A stretch of 64,000 nt of DNA from Gemmatimonadota bacterium (GTDB taxonomy: Bacteria > Gemmatimonadota > Gemmatimonadetes > Longimicrobiales > Gaopeijiaceae). The DNA lies in assembly GCA_016209885.1 (NCBI GenBank), contig JACQVF010000078.1, positions 1 through 64,000 of the forward strand, written 5' to 3'. Below, piece by piece: positions 1 to 6,143 of the stretch. The position numbers and the translations under genes are program-made. The stretch's first letter is position 1, and each line of letters begins with the position of its first letter. The notes below the pieces were generated by a model. That model did not search any database. It had not been told where the DNA came from and saw only the letters and a list, made by a program, of their open reading frames with translations.

Positions 1-304
1 CCTTGGCGTCGATGAATTTCAGGGTGGCGAGCGCGAGGACGTCGCGTTTGGGCAGGCGGGCGTTGTAGCTCCAGTCGAAGCTCCCCAGGTCCTTGTGGTC
101 GGGGAGCCCGGAGAGCGCGTAGCGCCGCTCGAGCAGGCGGGAGCGGCGGCGATCCAGTTCGTCCTGCACGAGCCAGGAGAAGGCTTCGAGGAAGTCCATC
201 TCGTGAGTGGCCACCTGTAGGGCGCGGGCCTCGAGCGTGGCCGTCATGCCGGAGAGGCGCAGGCTGCGCAGCGCCCGTTCAAGCTCGGGGATCGACATGG
301 GCAT
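1..304 (-). CDS. istB: IS21-family helper ATPase IstB, N-terminal part (runs off window)
   Basis: Reading leftward from an ATG at 302-304, the first 101 codons resemble the IstB/DnaC-like N-terminus of IS21-family elements: an early LRLSGM stretch, then a helical region containing WLVQDELDRR. IstB is the AAA+ partner that works with the IstA transposase. A perfect AGGAGG lies at 311-316, six bases before the ATG, so the start is well supported. The Walker motifs would lie further left, outside the window. The start sits inside the end of the istA frame, the usual IS21 overlap. Whether the gene is intact cannot be seen here. Confidence 0.8.
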   Translation of the reverse strand, partial: MPMSIPELERALRSLRLSGMTATLEARALQVATHEMDFLEAFSWLVQDELDRRRSRLLERRYALSGLPDHKDLGSFDWSYNARLPKRDVLALATLKFIDAK

Positions 305-750
305 GGGGGTCCTCCTGAGAGTGTGTGCGGGAATGGGTGTCCCAGAACGCCTGGTACTCGGTGATGTCTCGGATGTCCGGTCCGGATTGCGTGACCGGGG
401 GCGTCGCGCCCGAGCTGCACCTGGGCCTCGATGCACTCGCGGTGCACGGCACAGGCCGAGACCGCGGACGGCTCCCATCCCGTCGCGACCGTGCCTCGCG
501 CCATGGCCTGCGTCGCTCTCGGCGCCGGCACCGAGGCGGCGGAGCCCTCCTCGCCCGGTGGCCGGGGTGGGGGCGTTTCCTGCGCCAGCCCTTCCGAGCC
601 GGTGGCCGGGGTGGGGGAATTTGCGGCCCGCGCGTAGCGCCGAATCGTCTTGCGGTCGACGCCGGTGCGCCGTTCGATCTCGCGGTCGCTCGCGCCGCCC
701 TTGAGCAGCGTTTCGATGGTGGTACGGAGATGCGGCTTCAAGACATTCAC
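279..750 (-). pseudogene. istA: IS21-family transposase IstA, internally deleted
   Basis: The frame starting with GTG at 748-750 encodes an IstA-type N-terminal helix-turn-helix (GGASDREIERRTGVDRKTIR) followed by a linker and AVHRECIEAQVQLGRD, a segment typical of the region just before the IstA catalytic domain. After about residue 116 (near base 400) the homologous frame stops. In the next frame a short segment (DIRDITEYQAFWDT) runs to a stop at 279-281, overlapping the istB start as a normal IstA C-terminus would. IstA proteins are usually 400-500 residues, so the DDE catalytic core is missing. I infer one internal deletion that joined the two ends out of frame. The element cannot transpose on its own. 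Confidence 0.65.
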
Positions 751-831
751 TCCTGCCTCCCCTGGTTTGGTTGGGGAGGAGTGTACGTCCCGCCGCAGGG
801 CGCCTACGCTAAGGCGTCACTGGCTCCGTCA

Positions 832-877
832 GGTGGGGGATTTTGGCGTGGCCACGGGTGGGGGACTTTGGGTGGCC
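832..877. repeat. IS21 left-end terminal repeats
   Basis: Two tandem copies of a motif of the form GGTGGGGGAnTTT followed by GTGGCC lie at 832-854 and 857-877, just upstream of istA. IS21-family elements carry multiple transposase-binding repeats at their ends, and these fit that role and position. Two further copies of the same motif sit inside the istA reading frame at 557-578 and 601-622. The exact outer end of the element cannot be fixed from this window alone. Confidence 0.5.
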
Positions 878-1319
878 GCCGGGGACCAAGTGAGCAGACG
901 GGAGTGATCCAAACGGGACTAACCCACGATACGCCGTCCGGTTGAGCCTCCCGCCCTGGCGCCCCCGTATCGGAGCTCGTGCCGCCGGCGGCCGCCGATA
1001 CCCTCTGCACATGTCGTGACGCCTCTCCGCACCCGCGCTTCGTGGGGACGCTCTCCCCGACGCGTGACCATTGATCTTCCCTGCCACGAATAAGCCACGG
1101 TGACGAACCCGGCCCTGGCCGTGGCGCCTGGGCGCGAACCCTTCATGCTTCCTGTCGGCACTCCCTCTCGCGCACGCTCGAAGCCGAGTCGTTGGGGTCG
1201 CGCCGACCCCTCCGTCCTGACGCGGCCTGAGCGTTCCTCCGCACCTCACAGGCGCTCGTGCCGCTCGCAGCGTTTCACGGGTGACGCAGTAGACGCCCAC
1301 CTCGGATGGAGAGAGAGCA
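878..1319. other. No gene recognised
   Basis: About 440 bases between the IS21 end and the first small plus-strand frame. Open frames on both strands are arginine/proline-rich, have no ribosome-binding sites and match no family I know. They look like incidental frames in GC-rich DNA. Confidence 0.5.
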
Positions 1320-1559
1320 ATGCGACGCGACGCGGAGAGGGTTGTGGTGTGGCGCCTCGTCATCTTCGGTCATGCAGACGGTAGCGTGGAGGTCGTCCAG
1401 CGCCCCGACCCCTTCGTGGCCGCCCTTGGCGTTTCCTCTCACGGGCTCACGGTCCTTGAACTGATTGATCGGTTGGGTCTCAGCGACCGCCTCATCGACG
1501 CGTCCACAACGTCCGGTTCCGTTTTCGTGCAGGCGCCGTGCTCGGAGGACCAAGCATGA
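1320..1559 (+). CDS. Hypothetical 79-aa protein
   Basis: A frame opening with ATG after a GGAG-rich stretch (GGATGGAGAGAGAGCA) encodes 79 residues of balanced composition (VVVWRLVIFGHADGSVEVV then LTVLELIDRLGLSDRLID). It reads more like a folded alpha/beta protein than the arginine-rich shadow frames nearby. No family is recognised. It sits between the IS21 remnant and the membrane protein at 1787. Function unknown, and coding status is uncertain. Confidence 0.35.
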   Translation: MRRDAERVVVWRLVIFGHADGSVEVVQRPDPFVAALGVSSHGLTVLELIDRLGLSDRLIDASTTSGSVFVQAPCSEDQA

Positions 1560-1786
1560 AGCCGCCCCGATTCGACGTGCCTCGCGGGAGGGGACCGGCA
1601 CACCGGCGGCATCACCTGGTGAGCGTCGAGTCCAGCCCCTCGGCCTGACGCAGGCTGAGAACCTCTCCAGCGCATGCAGGCCGCCCGCCCGCTCGGAGCG
1701 TTATGAGGGTGAGCGATTTCTGGTAGCCCGCCGGTGATTCCCATCGGCGATCCGAACTCTACAGCTTCTGAACTGGAGGTGTGAAC

Positions 1787-2500
1787 ATGAAGGCGCTCCG
1801 ATTCAACCTCACCGCCGCATGGCGGGACATCAGTGAAACCCTCAACCCTGCGCGCTGGCTGGAGAAGATCCGGGCCTACCGCCAGCAGGCCACGGCGGAG
1901 CTCGACGACCGCCGTAAGGCGCAGGCGACAATCGAGGCCAACCTCTCCAATCTCACGCGCCACCCGGGAACCGGGTCCGGTTCGGAGATCCAGCGGGCGG
2001 GCCTGGCCACGCTCGCCCTGATCCTGGTGCTTGTTGACATCCCGGTGCAGTTCGCGTTGAACCAGGCGTTTCTGCCGGACGTGCCCGCAATGGTCTGGGC
2101 CGTCAGCGCGCCGTTCCTCGCCCTCGGCATCGCGGCCGCGGTCCACGGCGTCATCGTCGCCTTTGCCACGGATCGTGACCGGCCCGCCCGTTCCGTCCGG
2201 CTCGCCCGGGCCTTCGCCTGGCTGGCCTTCCTCGTGGCCCTCAGCTCCGCGGGCATCCTCCTTCTCGCCCGCATCGCGAGCCCGGACATGGCTGGCCGGC
2301 TCGAAGACTTCGCGACCCTTGCCCTCTTCGGGGCCGCCGAAGGCTTCCCGGTCGCCGGCGGCGCGTTCAGCGCCTGGTGGCACTTCCTCTCCGAGCCCGC
2401 CCTCGAGAAGCGCCGCCTGGCGAGGGTGCAGCGTCGTATCCGGGACCTCGAGCAGTTCCTCGATCGCCTGAACGGTGAGGACTCGTCAGGCACCACCTAG
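1787..2500 (+). CDS. Hypothetical four-helix membrane protein with C-terminal coiled coil
   Basis: 237 residues. ATG at 1787 is preferred over the in-frame GTG at 1781 because GGAGG at 1775-1779 is 7 bases upstream. Residues about 1-65 are amphipathic and charged (AELDDRRKAQATIEANL). Four hydrophobic segments follow: around 73-92 (LATLALILVLVDIPV), 100-125, 145-165 and 178-200. The C-terminus (KRRLARVQRRIRDLEQFLDRL) is a short coiled coil. No family is recognised. A second small gene with a strong ribosome-binding site starts 29 bases later, so they may be cotranscribed. The location inside mobile debris suggests accessory cargo, but that is inference. Confidence 0.6.
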   Translation: MKALRFNLTAAWRDISETLNPARWLEKIRAYRQQATAELDDRRKAQATIEANLSNLTRHPGTGSGSEIQRAGLATLALILVLVDIPVQFALNQAFLPDVPAMVWAVSAPFLALGIAAAVHGVIVAFATDRDRPARSVRLARAFAWLAFLVALSSAGILLLARIASPDMAGRLEDFATLALFGAAEGFPVAGGAFSAWWHFLSEPALEKRRLARVQRRIRDLEQFLDRLNGEDSSGTT

Positions 2501-2529
2501 CCTAGCGCTCAACCAACGGAGGAGAACAC

Positions 2530-2694
2530 ATGTCGATTACCATCTTTTCGCTCGCCGCTCACGTCCTGTCCGTCGGTCTCCTCGTCTCGGGGGCCGGCCG
2601 GCTGGACGGCGCAAGCCATACCGTGAATCTGCGAACGGATGCGTCGCACCATCACGCGACTGTTTTCACCCTCGCCGGCGCAAGCGTCCGGTGA
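2530..2694 (+). CDS. Small 54-aa protein with hydrophobic N-terminus
   Basis: GGAGGAG at 2518-2524 lies five bases before ATG 2530, giving a 54-codon frame ending in TGA at 2692-2694. The first ~24 residues (MSITIFSLAAHVLSVGLLVS) form a hydrophobic segment like a signal peptide or single membrane helix. The remainder has a short His cluster (ASHHHATVF). It follows the membrane protein at 1787 by 29 bases and may share its transcript. No family recognised. The ribosome-binding site is the main support. Confidence 0.45.
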   Translation: MSITIFSLAAHVLSVGLLVSGAGRLDGASHTVNLRTDASHHHATVFTLAGASVR

Positions 2695-2765
2695 ATCCAT
2701 GTTTCCCGCGCAGACGCGCCGCGCAATCCTCCTGGGGTCCACGGTCCCGATCACAGGAGGGAGAA

Positions 2766-3002
2766 ATGGCAGGCGACAAGAAGACGGCGGTGGCGCGCGT
2801 GGCGGGGTGGGGATACTGGCGGGCGGCGGATGCGCGCGTGGTGATGGATGGAGGCGTGGCGGCCGAGCGGCGAGACCGCCCGCTGCCCGGCGTAAGCTTG
2901 CCTCGTGTCTTCAGTGGATCGACAGCATTTCTGGAGACTGTCTCAACGCAGTGTGCGGTGCCATATTCCGGCCGTGGTCGGAGTATAGGAGGTAACCAAT
3001 GA
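2766..3002 (+). CDS. Hypothetical 78-aa protein, possibly remnant of a transposase small subunit
   Basis: ATG at 2766 follows AGGAGGGAG and opens a 78-codon frame whose TGA (3000-3002) overlaps the next ATG (2999) as ATGA, the usual sign of coupled translation. The N-terminus (AGWGYWRAADARVVMD) vaguely resembles the opening of small transposase accessory proteins, but the rest does not continue that likeness and nothing is firmly recognised. Either this is a real coupled small gene or a decayed one. The ribosome-binding site and the overlap are the only positive evidence. Confidence 0.35.
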   Translation: MAGDKKTAVARVAGWGYWRAADARVVMDGGVAAERRDRPLPGVSLPRVFSGSTAFLETVSTQCAVPYSGRGRSIGGNQ

Positions 3003-3163
3003 GCATCGAGAGCGAATTGACTGAGCTGAGACGGCAGCTCGAGGAACTCAGGAACCGGGAATACAGCTGTGAAGATGAGCTAGTCCGGACCCACAAAATG
3101 TTCCTCGACGAAATCAGCGACCTGACGCGCAGGGTTGAAGCTTTGGAGCGCGGCCGAAAGTAA
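2999..3163 (+). CDS. Small coiled-coil protein (54 aa)
   Basis: Frame from ATG 2999, with AGGAGGT ending 7 bases upstream, to TAA 3161-3163. Almost the entire sequence is a leucine-heptad coiled coil (LTELRRQLEELRNREY, later LTRRVEALERGRK). Its composition is unlike the GC-driven Arg/Pro frames around it, which favours a real gene. It probably oligomerises; no function can be assigned. The start codon overlaps the stop of the preceding frame. Confidence 0.5.
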   Translation: MSIESELTELRRQLEELRNREYSCEDELVRTHKMFLDEISDLTRRVEALERGRK

Positions 3164-3342
3164 CGAAGCACGCGGCAGCGAAAGAACATTGCAGTCCATC
3201 TGCGACCAGCCTTCTCACAATGAGAGAAAGGGGGTAGGAACGAAGACGGAGGTAAGTTCTCAAGGTGTGTAAATCCAGTGAGCACTGTGGCGTTCACCCC
3301 CAACGACGTCTTCCGGTTATGCCGTCGAGCACGTTCCTCAGG

Positions 3343-3572
3343 ACCACTGAACGCCCTCCTCACCATCCCGTCCACTCCGAGCGTGAGGTACATCTGGTAG
3401 CTGGGGATGCTCACGAGGTTCTCAGGGCCGGAATTCAGGCCAGAATTCCTTCTCCAGGATCTCGGCGTCGGCCAAGCCCACGCGGAAGCCGACCAGCGTC
3501 TCCACGTTCCCGAGGATCGCGTCACGGACCCGCCGCTCATGCGTCGGAACGTCCGGCCCGAGCCGAAGGCGT
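3343..3572 (-). pseudogene. Remnant of conjugative (type IV secretion) DNA-binding ATPase, C-terminal end
   Basis: On the minus strand one frame reads VRDAILGNVETLVGFRVG, then LADAEILEKEFWPEF, which closely resembles the end of VirD4/TraD-like type IV secretion DNA-binding ATPases. A stop at 3422-3424 ends it, and the likely continuation (ENLVSIPSYQMYLTLGVDG) lies in another frame. The frameshift is near two close GAATTC copies at about 3431-3447. No upstream ATPase domain is present in the window. I infer a decayed piece of an integrative or conjugative element, consistent with the tRNA remnant close by. Confidence 0.45.
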
Positions 3573-3789
3573 CGTGCTCCGGTCGGGTCTTGTTACCAGA
3601 CCGAACCAGGCGCAGCGCCCGTACTGGCAGTACGCGTCGCGTTGCGGGAAAGGAAAGTGGCGGAAGAGAGGTCGCTCCGGGTCAAGAAAAAAACAGTGCC
3701 AGTAACAGTGCCAACAGCCGCCGCCGCTGGCCGCTGCCCACCGCTGACGAGGCAGGCTTTCGAGCCAAGAAAGCCCGCCGTTAAGCCAT

Positions 3790-3874
3790 TTCCGCCAAAG
3801 CTATCTCAGCGGTTAGCAGCGCAGTTGCGGCCTCCGGAGCCGAAGGTCACAGGTTCGAATCCTGTCGGGCGTAT
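3790..3874 (+). pseudogene. Degenerate tRNA-Arg(CCG) gene
   Basis: From about 3826 to 3873 the sequence has an anticodon arm with the 7-base loop CTCCGGA (anticodon CCG), a perfect five-pair T-arm with loop TTCGAAT, and a 3' acceptor strand CGGGCGT plus discriminator A. The 5' side is wrong: no strand complementary to CGGGCGT is present, the outer anticodon pair is broken and the D-arm region is irregular. This looks like a tRNA-Arg gene whose 5' half was lost or replaced, as happens at integration sites. The last 33 bases recur exactly at 39897. Confidence 0.55.
3842..3874 (+). repeat. 33-bp tRNA 3'-end direct repeat, copy 1 (att-like)
   Basis: Identical over 33 bases to 39897-39929, in the same orientation. 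It contains the tRNA T-arm and 3' acceptor strand. Direct repeats of tRNA 3' ends are the usual scar of tyrosine-recombinase integration (attL/attR). Confidence 0.6.
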
Positions 3875-3888
3875 TCCTCGGATCGCAA

Positions 3889-3918
3889 GACCCCGCATGA
3901 AGTTATACGGGGCCTTCG
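3889..3918 (+). terminator. Terminator-like hairpin after the tRNA remnant
   Basis: CCCCG (3891-3895) pairs with CGGGG (3908-3912) around a 12-base loop and is followed by CCTTCGTC. The T-run is weak. Its position directly behind a tRNA 3' end fits a tRNA terminator, and the group II intron sequence begins a few bases later. Confidence 0.4.
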
Positions 3919-3923
3919 TCGTT

Positions 3924-4320
3924 GTGTGCCAGGCATGTCATGTCTCTGGAGTGAGAGTCCCCAACAGGCCGGGGTAGCCGGAACTGGATAGCCGAAGGCA
4001 AGGGTGCCCGTCGTGAGGCGGGATCTGAAGGAAGCCGGAGGCGAAGCACGGACTCGACGAACAGGAACCGGATAGGAGGGCCGACGCGGCGGGGCAACCC
4101 GGCAACGGACGGGGAAGCCCGATAGCTACTCGGACGCACGCGGAGGTAAATCCGGCGCGGCCCGTGGGAGCGGCACTCGATCAGCTCCCGCGCGTGAAGG
4201 GCGGCTTGGGCAGGTGCGGGTCGAAGAACTCGGGTTCGGCTCGATGAGCATGCGGGCGGCACGGGGCCCGGCGCAGAGACCAGGAAAGTGACGCTGGGAA
4301 ATCCACCCTTGCTGTATTGA
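3924..4320 (+). mobile_element. Group II intron, 5' part only (reverse transcriptase missing)
   Basis: The segment begins GTGTG, a match to the GTGYG group II intron 5' end. It then carries strings I recognise from domain I of bacterial group II introns: CTGGAGTGAGAGT, TAGCCGAAGGCAAGGGTG, CGTCGTGAGGCGGGATCTGA, GGAAGCCGGAGGCGAA and GACGAACAGGAACCG. A complete bacterial intron would carry an ltrA-type reverse transcriptase/maturase ORF in domain IV and end with domains V-VI. None of these is found before vapC at 4485. I infer a truncated, inactive intron. The 3' boundary given here is approximate. Confidence 0.6.
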
Positions 4321-4484
4321 CACCCAATCGTCGCGTGTCCAGCAGCGCCTGTAGCGGCCCGGTTCTGTGGCCGCTCTAACCCATCTTTGAGGGGTGAGGT
4401 CTCGAGGGCAGCGTCATCCTGTGCGGCATCGGTCTGTGTGTCTGCGGTTTTGGCGCTGGCCATGCTGGCCGTGGTGGGCCGCGC

Positions 4485-4880
4485 CTACCGCAGCAGTTCG
4501 ACGAGCGCCGCGACACCCGGTGCTCGCGCCAGCCTCTCGTCTCGCGTCAGAAGCGTCGCCTCTAGCGCTTCCGCCAGGGACACGTAAGCAGCGTCGTACG
4601 CCGTCAGATTGTCGCGAAGCGCCCAGATCCGAGGCAGGAACGGCTCGTGCGCGTAACGGTTCAGGTCCAGCTGGGATAGATGCCGAAGCGCCACCTCCGC
4701 CCGGTCCTGCTCCAGCACCCCCAGGGTCACGTACCGCCGAAGCGCCTGCGTGACCTCGAGATCAATGACGTGCGGGGCGTGAAGGGTAACCAGTGGCGAG
4801 CGAACACGCTCCATCACTCGCCTCCCGACCGGAGTGCCGAGCAGCAACTCCAGGAGCGCCGACGCGTCCAGTACGATCAA
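4485..4880 (-). CDS. vapC: VapC-type PIN-domain ribonuclease toxin
   Basis: 131 residues, the normal length for VapC toxins. The four PIN-domain acidic positions are visible: D5 (MIVLDASALLE), E42 (DLEVTQALRRY), D96 (YDAAYVSLAE) and D114 (LLTRDERLAR). These coordinate Mg2+ for endoribonuclease activity, typically against tRNA or rRNA. The start overlaps the upstream antitoxin stop by four bases (ATGA), so the two are translationally coupled. The locus sits directly after the truncated intron, in a region of mobile debris, which is common for toxin-antitoxin modules. Confidence 0.92.
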   Translation of the reverse strand: MIVLDASALLELLLGTPVGRRVMERVRSPLVTLHAPHVIDLEVTQALRRYVTLGVLEQDRAEVALRHLSQLDLNRYAHEPFLPRIWALRDNLTAYDAAYVSLAEALEATLLTRDERLARAPGVAALVELLR

Positions 4881-5107
4881 CGGCCCTCGCGCTCCTCCCG
4901 GATGACCGCGGCGGGCTCGGGCTCAAGCGCCACCCCCGGCAGCCGAGCGAGACTCTCCAGCAACTCCTCCCGCGTGGGACGCTGCAGCGCCCTCTCGATC
5001 TCTCTCAACACGTAGTCCGACATGGACATCCCCGCCAGCGCCGCCCGCGCCTTCAGCCTCCGGTGCACCTCCTCAGGCACATTACGGATCTGCATCATCT
5101 TTTTCAT
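4877..5107 (-). CDS. vapB: VapB/FitA-type antitoxin (ribbon-helix-helix)
   Basis: 76 residues from ATG 5107 (MKKMMQIRNVPEEVHRRLKA). The N-terminal ribbon-helix-helix (MQIRNVPEEVHRRLKARAAL, then SMSDYVLREIE) would bind operator DNA as a dimer. The C-terminal tail (ARLPGVALEPEPAAVIREE) should wrap around VapC and block its active site. An upstream in-frame ATG (5137) exists but overlaps the operator-like palindrome, so the start inside MKKMMQ is preferred. No strong ribosome-binding site is seen. Complex formation normally represses the operon. Confidence 0.88.
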   Translation of the reverse strand: MKKMMQIRNVPEEVHRRLKARAALAGMSMSDYVLREIERALQRPTREELLESLARLPGVALEPEPAAVIREEREGR

Positions 5108-5114
5108 GTAACGA

Positions 5115-5142
5115 ACATGCTTTGTATCATAGCACATGTCAA
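5115..5142 (-). promoter_or_regulatory. vapBC operator/promoter region
   Basis: An inverted repeat (ACATGCT at 5115-5121 against AGCACATGT at 5131-5139) lies in an AT-rich patch just before vapB. On the minus strand it contains TATGAT (5126-5131), a good -10. A TTGACA is also present but only five bases away, too close to be its -35. Autorepression by VapBC at such palindromes is typical of the family. Confidence 0.45.
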
Positions 5143-5311
5143 GTCGGCCAGTACGCGCTCAGGTCCGTTCAGCGCTCGATGCTTAACGGCCGCCAGTCGA
5201 ACGAGATCCGCCACGATCTCGGCGTCGCCTCCACCAAGCGCCCCGCCGCTCGGTCACAAAGCGGTCACAAAGATGGCCACTGAGCTGCCCATCCGCGGCC
5301 GGATCGCGCAG

Positions 5312-6043
5312 TCACTCGATGCCGTTGACCAGGTAATGGGCGATCTTGAGGTACTCGTTGACGTAGGCGATGAGGCCCTGCTCGGACTTCCACCAGTTCG
5401 ACTCGTCGAACTGCCCGTTCGCTGCGGGCGCCATGAGGATCTCGACGGGCAGACCCGCAAAGACCTTCCGGAAGATCCAGCGGGCACGACGCGTATGGTA
5501 ACCGGAGGTGACGACGATGATGCGCCGCACCCCGCCGCCATCGACGAATGCGCGTAGCGCCTGCGCCTCGTCGGCCGTGCTGGTCACGCCTGCCGGCACT
5601 GTGAGGACGGTGATCGCCGAGTCAGGGACGCCCAACTCCTTCAGCAGACGAACTGCGACGTCTGTACTGTTCGGCTGGATTCCGAGCGTCACGGTCGGCG
5701 GGTCCGGGAGCCTCGCGGTGGCGATGCGGGGGGCAAGTCCCGCGCCGTGCAGGAGCTTCGCGTAGAACGGCCTCGTGTACAGCCCGCCGTTGAGCAGGTA
5801 GATGAGGTCCGCCGGCGACAGCCGGTCTTCGACGGTCAGGAAACGGCCGAGCCCTGCGAGCGCTGGCGCTCTCAGCGCATAGGCGCCCAGGCCCGCCACC
5901 ACGAGCGCCGTGGCGACCCAGAGTAGCCTCCTCACTCTGTCCCTTCGTCGCCCAGCCGTACCCACAGGCATTCCTCGGGGAGCACCTCGTCGCGGTGCAC
6001 CGGCGGCTACCAGCTGCTTCATGGGGTCGGTGAGAGTGTTCAC
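5312..6043 (-). CDS. YdcF family (DUF218) membrane-anchored protein
   Basis: 243 residues. A single membrane helix at about 40-62 (LLWVATALVVAGLGAYAL) is followed by a DUF218/YdcF domain: SPADLIYLLNGGLYTRPFYA, then LGIQPNSTDVAVRLLKELGV, STADEAQALRAFVDGGGVRR and IIVVTSGYHTRRARWIFRKV. The conserved DEA and SxxH positions of the family are present. YdcF-like proteins are linked to envelope or polysaccharide metabolism, but their reaction is not established. The start is unsure: the GTG at 6043 has no clear ribosome-binding site, and internal starts such as MKQLVAAG are possible. The CapA-like gene lies 100 bases upstream on the same strand. Confidence 0.85.
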   Translation of the reverse strand: MNTLTDPMKQLVAAGAPRRGAPRGMPVGTAGRRRDRVRRLLWVATALVVAGLGAYALRAPALAGLGRFLTVEDRLSPADLIYLLNGGLYTRPFYAKLLHGAGLAPRIATARLPDPPTVTLGIQPNSTDVAVRLLKELGVPDSAITVLTVPAGVTSTADEAQALRAFVDGGGVRRIIVVTSGYHTRRARWIFRKVFAGLPVEILMAPAANGQFDESNWWKSEQGLIAYVNEYLKIAHYLVNGIE

Positions 6044-6143
6044 GCAGCTCGAGAGCTGCTGGAGGGTGAACGCCTCGGGCGAGAGCGGCGGCCCGCGGCC
6101 TGCCGCCGGCTGACGGCACTGCCGCGGGCCGATTTTGTTAGCG

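Noticed and set aside
809-1363. 184-codon minus-strand open frame
   Set aside because: Composition is Arg/Pro/Gly-rich, it spans the IS21 terminal repeats and lacks a ribosome-binding site.
3811-3820. GGTTAGC near the tRNA as an attC core
   Set aside because: It belongs to the tRNA D-loop region and lacks the GTTRRRY form and pairing partner.
5137-5142. TTGACA as -35 of vapBC
   Set aside because: It is only five bases from TATGAT, far too close for a sigma-70 promoter.
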